From: Chlorocebus sabaeus
Taxonomy: Eukaryota > Chordata > Mammalia > Primates > Cercopithecidae
DNA length: 64,000 bases
Direction of reading: 5' to 3'
Assembly (NCBI RefSeq): GCF_047675955.1
Contig: NC_132926.1
Location: 16,989,826 to 17,053,825 of the forward strand
A program made the position numbers and the translations under genes. Every line of letters begins with the position of its first letter. The first letter of the stretch is position 1. Positions 57,300 through 64,000 of the stretch are shown here, in pieces. The notes under the pieces are model-generated. The model had not been told where the DNA came from and ran no database searches. It worked only from the letters and a program-made list of their open reading frames with translations.

Positions 57300-58160
57300 A
57301 CAATGCTTAACTAACCATTTTCATTTTCTCTTTTACTTGTGATGGTTTACATTCTTTGCGTCTCCTCTCTGAGCCTATAAAATATACAAAATGTTAGTGA
57401 GCTGAAGAAGCTGAACTATGTTTGCATTAATAGCGCCTGGCATCAACTTCGACAGGTGACACTTGTTGCCTTATTAGGTAACAGTGGAAATCATTTGGAT
57501 CTCTAATTGCTCTCAGGAACAAGAGGAAACACCTGCACCCTCAGTCCTTCCTCATCTCTAAGGCAGGCTTGTGGGATTCTTAGCAAACTCACCAGGTTTG
57601 TGACTCCTCAGATCAATAATTGCAGTCCTTAAATTCTATTCCCTATGGTGAGTATATTCCCCCGCCTCATAAAGTCATCCTTCACATGTCCCTCTGAAAT
57701 ATATATCTTAATGAAATAATCGGTCCAAACAAATGAGTTTGTCTTCGGATGACACACTGGTCTGCTTTGCCGAAAAGATGAGGTAAAACATGAAGGCGGT
57801 GTTGATGATAGTGATTAAAACACCAGCTTGACAGGGCAATAACTATAAAATCTCGCTGCTAGTAATAATCTCTACAATACAACTGCAATACCAGTGCACC
57901 ATATGTCGCAGCATCGCAATCCATCTCTCCGTGTGTCACTTACTTAAGCAGGTTCCAGAAGAACCTATCATTATTTTTAAGTAGGGGGAAAGGACACAAT
58001 TCCATCGCTGTACTACATTAGTCACTCTGATTCTAGCCTTCAGCTGACTTATTTATTTTCATGAGAAGGGATCTATAGACTTCAAGCTATTCGATCAGAT
58101 ATCATGAGATGTGTATTCTTCAGATCATTTATTTCTTATTCAGCAGTCTTCTAGAAAGCG
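57300..58160. promoter_or_regulatory. Candidate conserved noncoding element
   Basis: Repeat-free, complex sequence retaining about 15 CpG sites in 860 bp (for example near 57357, 57434, 57449, 57721, 57745, 57769, 57797, 57854, 57906, 57914, 57928, 58003 and 58090), against a CpG-poor background. No open frame. Contains AT-rich homeodomain-type words and a TTCCAGAA motif with flanking inverted GGTTC/GAACC at about 57950-57966. The call is inference from composition only. Confidence 0.3.
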
Positions 58161-58664
58161 TAAGCTTGCTTTTTAATTATGTTGAAAGGGAACAACCAAA
58201 AAGTTTCTGAAATTTGTTAGTAATTATTCAATCAACTATATATACATAGTTGGATGTAAGAGGTACTCAGTCCCTACAGCCGGACTAACAGATAGGCTTT
58301 AAGACCAGAACAGAAACCAGCAGCACCAGAAAGACAAAACAACAAATTGGCGAGAATCTTCTTTAGAACTTAATGATGATAATGGTAACTTGTCTTTAAG
58401 TTACGTTGGACCGTGATGAGGGCAGTCTCTTGACTATAGTAACTATCTCTCCAGGTTCCACATTTGCAAAGCAAGAAATGTTGATAATGAATAAATTAAT
58501 TGTGTTACTGGAGTGAAAGGGGAAAAAATAATTTTCTCTGGCCATTGTTTGTTGAAAATACCATCCACAAGCTTTTATGCAGTTTATAAATTTAATGTTT
58601 TTTGTTTCAGAAAGACCGGTTTTACTTTGTGTATTACATATCATGTTAATAAATTATTGGAGGT
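58161..58664. other. Unique DNA
   Basis: No gene or clear repeat. The minus ORF at 58396-58644 has no known domain. Confidence 0.5.
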
Positions 58665-58669
58665 AATGG

Positions 58670-58855
58670 GGCCAGTTGCTTAGTGTTTTGTGACTCAGTT
58701 TCTTCCTGTGTAAAATAAGGATGATAATAGTAAAACTCACCTCAGAGGGTTGCTGTGATAATTAAATAGTTAATATATAGTGCAGCGCTTAGAAGAGTTC
58801 CTGGATCATAGTGAATGTAATGCAACAGTTGCTACTATTTGTTGTTCTTGTGATT
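58670..58855 (+). mobile_element. MIR SINE (first of a tandem pair)
   Basis: 'gtgactcagtttcttcctgtg', 'taaaataaggatgataatag', 'cagagggttgctgtgataat', 'gcagcgcttagaagagttcc' are sense MIR landmarks in order. Confidence 0.85.
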
Positions 58856-58864
58856 ATTTAAGAA

Positions 58865-59085
58865 TTAATTATGGAGTCAGAGGAGACTGAGTTCAAGTCC
58901 TGGGCCACCAATTGTTAGCTGGGTGATAGTAAGCCATTTTAAGCATCTGTAAAGTGGGCATAACAACAGTATCTTCCTTAGGCTGGGTAAAAGTAGAAGA
59001 GAACACGTGTGATAAGCCACTCCTGTGTCTGGCACGGAGTAAGTTTAGCTGTTTACCATGATGACAATGAAAACATTTTTCAGTT
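58865..59085 (+). mobile_element. MIR SINE (second of a tandem pair)
   Basis: 'gagtcagaggagactgagttc', 'gggccaccaattgttagctg', 'catctgtaaagtgggcataa', 'cctgtgtctggcacggagtaa': a second sense MIR directly after the first. Confidence 0.85.
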
Positions 59086-60289
59086 ATACTTTTTGTCACA
59101 TTAAAATAAGAAAATCAATCTATCTAAGCAAATAAAATTGCCTTGTGTTTTCCAAACTTTTAAATTCACAAATTCTACCCAACTCAGTTATCTTTTCACT
59201 GAGTACATCCAGATAATCCCCCATTGCCCACATCAGAAATGGGGCTTTCTCAGGATTTGATGCAATGATCTGAAACAACTGTGTATCATGTTAAAGGAAC
59301 TGGTGCAAATATTTCTAGTCAAATGTAAGGTACAATGTAGCTGGCTTCTAAGGAGGAGACAAGTGGCAACACATTCTTTATGCACTTCTCCAGCAAGGTA
59401 GTATTTCAAACTCCCCAGCAGATGGGCAGAAAACATGCAGACAGCTTGTTAGAGAAAGACCCAGACTGTTAAGTCCATCACAGCTCTCTTTTTCTTTCCT
59501 CATTAATTCTCTGATCCTTATTCCATTGTATAACTTAACAACTATCTCTATAGACAAAAAAAAAAAAAAAAAAAAAGGTATCCAGTTTCCACTACCACTC
59601 TTTAGAGGCTTGTACAGTTTTTGAGGAGTAAACCAAGAAGTTCTCCCTAAATGAGAAGCTGGCAGGAAACTTTCACCTGCTCTGCAGGCAAGCAACACTT
59701 TTCAGTGAATCTCAATGAACTCAGTACAAGTGCTCTTTTGTTTCAATGTTTGATGTTACAGGTAGAGAAGATATTTCACTCCTGAGTACCATAGGTCGAC
59801 TTCCGCATTCACACAGAAACATATCACCAAAGATTTAAAAGGAAAAGATGAAAGAGGAAATGTGAGTATACACAGAAAATAATGCGTTTTAGTTGATTTT
59901 TTACACAGATACAACATTAGTTGCCTAAATCAGACTTGCACAGTTGTGCACTAAATCTGTTCGTATACCCCCACATCACTCACTCTGGCTGAGATTGAGC
60001 CAGTGGTGTTCCCATGGAGATACCTCACACTGCTCACCTAGGGTTTGTTTTCTAATTAATGATTAATGCCACCTCCTAATTACAGAGAGAAGCAAACTCA
60101 ATAACTTAAAGGACAGCCGGAATCTTTGAATTTCTGTAACTTACTTTTCAGTCTATTACTAATTTGTGAGGCTAATATGCAACTTTATCTTACATTTTCC
60201 TCATCTATAACAGGGAAGAAAATTCTAAAACAAAAAAAGGTGACTTTGGGAAAGGAAAACCTTAGGTTGTATTAAGGCGCCCTGCACGT
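59086..60289. other. Mostly unique DNA
   Basis: No gene found. Includes an isolated A21 run at 59556-59576 and an AT-rich homeodomain-like cluster (taattaatgattaatg) near 60054-60069. Minus ORFs at 59233-59436 and 59378-59698 lack domains; the second crosses the poly(A) run. Confidence 0.5.
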
Positions 60290-60313
60290 GTATTTAGGGT
60301 GCACCCTAAATAC
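60290..60313. other. 24-bp perfect palindrome
   Basis: The half-site GTATTTAGGGTG is followed at once by its exact reverse complement CACCCTAAATAC, centred on TGCA. No loop and no mismatch. It lies 38 bp upstream of the MER1A-like element. Confidence 0.97.
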
Positions 60314-60351
60314 CAGTCCACAGAGATTTTTTGCTGGCAAATGTTTTAAAC

Positions 60352-60842
60352 CAGGGATCTCCAACCCCTGAGCAATGTAACCAGGCTGCAGAGCAGGAGG
60401 TGAGCAGTAGGTGAGCGTTTTCATCTGTAGTTACAGCCACTCTCCATCGCTCACATTACCACCTGAGCTCTACCTCCTATCAGATCAGCAGCATTAACTT
60501 CTCACAGGACTGGGAACCCTACTGTGAACTGCACATGTGAAGGATCTGGGTTGCATGCTCCTTATGATAATTTAATGCCTGATGATCTGTCCCTGTCTCA
60601 TGTCACCCCCAGATGGGACTGTCTAGTTGCAGGAAAAGAAGATCAGGGCTCCCGCTGATTCTACATTGTGCTAAGTTATATAGTTATTTCATTATATATT
60701 ACAGTGTAATAATAATAGAAATAAAGTATATGATAAGTGTAATGTGCTTGAATCATCCCCAAACCATCAACCCTCCCCTGGTCCTTGGAAAAATTTCTTC
60801 CACAAAACTGGTCCCGGGTGCCAAAAAGGTTGGGGACCACTC
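60352..60842 (+). mobile_element. MER1A-like hAT-Charlie element, near complete
   Basis: Starts CAGGGATCTCCAACCCC and ends GGTTGGGGACCACTC. A perfect 8-bp target duplication, ttttaaac, lies at 60344-60351 and 60843-60850, as expected for hAT insertion. Colinear with the copy at 1117-1633. The ORF at 60613-60858 is a by-product. Confidence 0.95.
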
Positions 60843-60866
60843 TTTTAAACGGCTTTAAAAGGCTTG

Positions 60867-61179
60867 GGCTGGACACAGTGGCTCACGCTTGTAATCCCAG
60901 CACTTTGGGAGGGTCGAGGTGGGTGGATCACTTGAGACCCAGAGTTTGAGACAGCCTAGTCAAAACCCCATCTCTACTAAAAAAAATAAAATAAAATAAG
61001 CCAGGTGGTGGCACATGCCTGTAATCCCAGCTACTCAGGAGGCTGAAGCAGGAGAATCGCATGGACATAGGAGGTAGAGGTTGCAGTGAGCTGAGATTGC
61101 ACCTCTGCACTCCAGCCTGGGCAACAGAAACTCTGTTTCAAAAAAAATAAAATAAAATAAAATAAATAAAAAATAAAAA
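60867..61179 (+). mobile_element. AluS-type element, sense, (AAAAT)n tail
   Basis: Full Alu with an expanded A-rich middle and an AAAAT/AAAT tail (61141-61179). A perfect 11-bp target duplication, taaaaggcttg, lies at 60856-60866 and 61180-61190. Confidence 0.96.
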
Positions 61180-61399
61180 TAAAAGGCTTGGTTTACTATG
61201 CTAATATTTAAGAAATCTTGAGAAGTAGTGATTTAGATTTTGAATCTCTCTTGAAAAACTGGAAAATCTCGCAGCATTAGACCAGAACATCTACATGGCA
61301 AATTTATCTAAGTAGCTGTCGCTTCCCCGAGGTGAAACTTTTGCTCTCTAGTTTACCAGAGACTCTCTTGTCTTATCCATCCCACCTCACTCGTTAACT

Positions 61400-61775
61400 G
61401 TACTTAAATGTCCGTGTAGAGTCCAGTTTTAGCAAGCATCCTAAGTCAGAATCCCCACCCTGCAAACCCGGGGTGTCTGATCATTCTTGATATTTGACCA
61501 AATCTCTCATCCCCCACTATCCCCTAGTTAATATCTGACCACCCTGGCCATCTTTGAGCAAGAATGCTGTTAGGTGGTTTAGCAGAGAATTACCCTGCCC
61601 TCACAGTCATTTTCCGTCCACCAGCCCCCACTTCCCCTCATCTACTCCTTGGCTATGAATGCCCACTATTTCTTGTTGTATTCAGAGTTGAGCCCAATCT
61701 CTCTTTCCCTACTGCAAAACCCCACTGCAGTAGTCTTCCATACCTATGCCGAGAGTCCTGAGTGCGTCATGGAAA
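61400..61775 (+). mobile_element. ERV LTR-like element
   Basis: 'atctgaccaccctggccatc', 'gaatgctgttaggtggttta', 'ctactccttggctatgaatg', 'ttgttgtattcagagttgagc', 'ctgcagtagtcttcc'. These words resemble an ERV1 LTR; MER34-like is an unverified guess. The ORF at 61564-61761 lies inside it and is not coding. Confidence 0.6.
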
Positions 61776-62332
61776 ATTTTTATTCTTTAACTTTAGGCAC
61801 ATACCAGTAGACAAATTCTTCAAAAAAAGTAAAACTTAAAAATCCACAATATAATTGGTTGAAAAGTGTAAAAAACTCAAATCAATAGGTTGCTGATTCT
61901 AACACTGAACAATTTGTCCTAATGTTTGGACTGTTAGTTAAGATGTTTCATGTCTTACTAACACAGCTATTATGATCACATCATATAAATCTCTATTGTA
62001 CTATTTCTAGGTGATTCCTATTTGCCTTTTAAATTATTTCACTAACTTTATCCTTGAGTGTTTCATTTTAATTTTGACTCAGTATATTTTCTATGATTAA
62101 ATGGAAATGTACATAACATCAGGTATAGGTATTCTGGGTGATATCCACAAATAGGTCTTAGAAATTTATGTTTATCCTGCCAGTAGGTTCATACCTAATT
62201 CTGGGTAATTTCTTTTCAATCGGTTCTCAGGTTTTCACTCGCTTTTATAGTTATCTTATTTTTAGAGAGTTTATTCTATTTGATAATATCCAGCTATTTA
62301 GTCATAACACTGATATATTTAGCTTCAAGTAT
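61776..62332. other. Unique AT-rich DNA
   Basis: No gene or clear repeat. The ORF at 62168-62452 has no recognisable features and crosses a palindrome and duplication. Confidence 0.5.
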
Positions 62333-62409
62333 TCAAACACTTTAAAGTGTTTGATTTATCATAAGTATTATATTATAAGCTTAAAGTGTTTGATTTATTA
62401 TAAGTATTT
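62333..62409. repeat. 22-bp palindrome with a 39-bp spaced duplication
   Basis: The half-site TCAAACACTTT and its exact reverse complement form a perfect palindrome at 62333-62354. The right half plus following bases (62342-62370) is repeated at 62381-62409 with two differences in 29. Confidence 0.95.
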
Positions 62410-63585
62410 GTGGAAAAAGCACCTCCAATTTACAGATCTTGTACTTGGTTAGCTCAAAACAGCATTTGTAGTAAGTATCAAAGTGGTTTTATTTATTGTA
62501 TAATATAAAATAAATTTAATTTTAATAATTAAAAAGTAGATCTCTACATATGGCATTAAGTGAGACTTTTTAAAAGAAAAATAACATGATCATATTGTAT
62601 TCCAAGAGATAATATTCATAGATAATTGTCATGCAATCATCTATGTCTTTAGATATTTTGCAAATATCAACTGTTATTTCTAATTATTAAAAACATGAAG
62701 TTGTACATCAAGAGATTAGGTCTATGAAATTACAATTACTTAGGAAAATCAGAGTTAAAAACAACTTCTGCTAAGTCTTGATTTTAAATTCTTATTTAAT
62801 AGAAAGTGAAATAACCAACAAATGGCTTTACATATTTTATAGGTAAATAAGATTAAATTACTAAGTAATTTTTAAATTATATTTTCATTCCATTATCCCA
62901 ATTCATCCAAAATAGTCTCTTGAGTCCCTTACTTCAGAGAAAGAGATTACTGAAGTGATTTTCCAGAAGAATCCATGAAGACAGTATTTTAGCCCAAACT
63001 ATCAAGAAAATTAAGGACTTTGCATGTGCTTACTGAATGAATTACTTTCAAGCTTTGTTCTTAACAAAATACCATAAAATACTAGTCATTTCACCTCCGA
63101 TAATGCTACTGTAATGTTAAGAAGTCATTACGTGCAGTTTAGTCACTCAATAGATAACTATAGAATAAATGCATGTGTATATAATAGCAATAGTTATGTT
63201 TTTGTTTTACTTACTTTCTTATTGTTGCTGTTGTGCTTATTTTAGTGGAAGGTACTGTGCCAAGTAGAATAGTTCCACATGAGGGCAAATCAAAGTAAGT
63301 TTACTTCCCTTCCATCAGCATTATTGAATGCCAACATTTCCTGCTTGTAGCAAAAGGCAGTGTCTTGAATTATCTGCTTCCGAGTGCCTATCTAAAACTT
63401 TCTAGAAGTTTTAAAGGTACAGGTTAGCTGTCAAATTTCATTGTGCGTAATTTTAACTTGGATCTTGTAAAAATTTGAATTCCACACTGGAGAGGCTAAT
63501 TCCATAGGATGAAGTCTATAAGGACTTAGAATTTGCATTTTAAAAAAGTAACCCACCTAATATTTTAGCTAGCCATTCTTAGGTC
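62410..63585. other. Unique AT-rich DNA
   Basis: No gene, RNA gene or clear repeat recognised. Confidence 0.5.
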
Positions 63586-63690
63586 TATTATATAATAAAA
63601 TATAATAAAACATGAAATGTTTATTATATAATAATATATAATAAAACATGTTATGTTTATTATATAATAATACATAATAAAACATGTTTA
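63586..63690. repeat. 36-bp AT-rich minisatellite, 2.9 copies
   Basis: Units at 63586-63621, 63622-63657 and 63658-63690. Each begins tattatataataa and contains aataaaacatg. The minus ORF at 63569-63754 simply reads through it. Confidence 0.95.
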
Positions 63691-63857
63691 TTAAATAAAA
63701 GTTTTTAAGGCAATACTTGTTTTTCACTCTAAATATATAACAAACTTTAGGCAATAGCTGTTTTGCTTTCTACCTCCATATCCTGCTCTTAAACATTTTA
63801 TTGAATTACATTTAATGTTAAGCACCTAGCTTTAATTAGGGATATAAGAATTGGCTA
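63691..63857. other. Unique DNA
   Basis: Nothing recognised. Confidence 0.4.
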
Positions 63858-63909
63858 CAGCAGTTTCTCCTTATTTGCAGGAGATACATTTCAAGACCTA
63901 CAGTGGATG
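63858..63909 (+). mobile_element. Tigger-type terminal fragment cut by an Alu
   Basis: CAGCAGTTTCTCCTTATTTG and 'gagatacatttcaagacctac' resemble a Tigger/MER terminal region, preceded by TA at 63856-63857. The AluY follows directly, so the rest of the element should lie beyond the window. Confidence 0.65.
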
Positions 63910-64000
63910 GGTCAGGCGCGGTGGGTCACGCCTGTAATCCCAGCACTTTGGGAGGCTGCGGCGGGTGGATCACGAGGTCAGGAGATGCAGACCATCCTGG
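63910..64000 (+). mobile_element. AluY-type element, sense, cut by the window end
   Basis: The first ~90 nt of an Alu ('ggtcaggcgcggtgggtcac', 'tggatcacgaggtcaggaga'). The remainder lies outside the window. Confidence 0.93.

Noticed and set aside
59086..59576. Possible processed pseudogene ending in A21 (59556-59576)
   Set aside because: No AATAAA close upstream, no coding similarity I recognise, and no target duplication around the A run.
63586..63690. CRISPR-like array
   Set aside because: Contiguous tandem AT repeats without spacers, in a primate nuclear context.

Overview
This is primate nuclear DNA. The evidence is about two dozen Alu copies and Alu fragments (AluJ, AluS and AluY types), a 5'-truncated L1PA-type L1 tail, many older L1M, L2 and MIR remnants, MaLR and other ERV LTRs, and Tigger and hAT-Charlie DNA transposon fossils. 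The sequence is AT-rich and repeat-dense. No open reading frame exceeds about 145 codons, and every long one I could explain comes from a repeat. I find no protein-coding gene, rRNA, tRNA or CRISPR array, so the window is best read as intergenic or deep intronic DNA. One truncated AluY (18.6 kb) carries bases I associate with Old World monkey AluYR elements, so a macaque/baboon-like source is possible; human or another ape is not excluded.

Layout. 0-14.8 kb: unique AT-rich DNA with scattered repeats. These include a hAT MER1A-like element nested in a Tigger element (1.0-1.95 kb), two ERV LTRs (about 2.4-2.9 and 12.5-13.0 kb), eight full or truncated Alus, several MIRs, and a 74-nt near-perfect stem-loop at 8749-8822. 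14.8-17.1 kb: an L1 with a twin-priming 5' inversion, later hit by a MaLR LTR. 17.1-27.7 kb: low-repeat DNA, with no Alu from 19.96 to 28.07 kb, holding a long ancient antisense LINE (L2/CR1-clade) fossil at about 24.2-25.6 kb. 27.75-37.08 kb: one old antisense L1 broken by a younger L1, two Alus, an Alu monomer fragment, an L1PA copy with a probable short 3' transduction, another L1M 3' end, and an insert of unknown origin. 37.1-42.7 kb: sense L1M fragments, a MaLR LTR, a tandem AluS/AluJ pair and a Tigger MITE. 43.8-46.0 kb: another antisense L1M. 46-56.1 kb: MIRs, Alus, L1M pieces, two copies of one LTR family, a polypyrimidine tract and a local tandem duplication. 56.1-60.3 kb: the least repetitive and most complex sequence here, including a CpG-retaining block (about 57.3-58.2 kb) that I propose as a conserved noncoding element, and a 24-bp perfect palindrome at 60290. 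60.35-64 kb: a second MER1A-like element with an intact 8-bp target duplication, an Alu, an ERV LTR, a 22-bp palindrome, a 36-bp minisatellite, and a Tigger end cut by an AluY that leaves the window.

Nothing here works as a gene set; the elements record successive insertions. The candidates for function are the stem-loop, the palindromes and the putative conserved block. Family names for old repeats come from memory of consensus sequences, not from a database search, and boundaries given as approximate may move by tens of bases.
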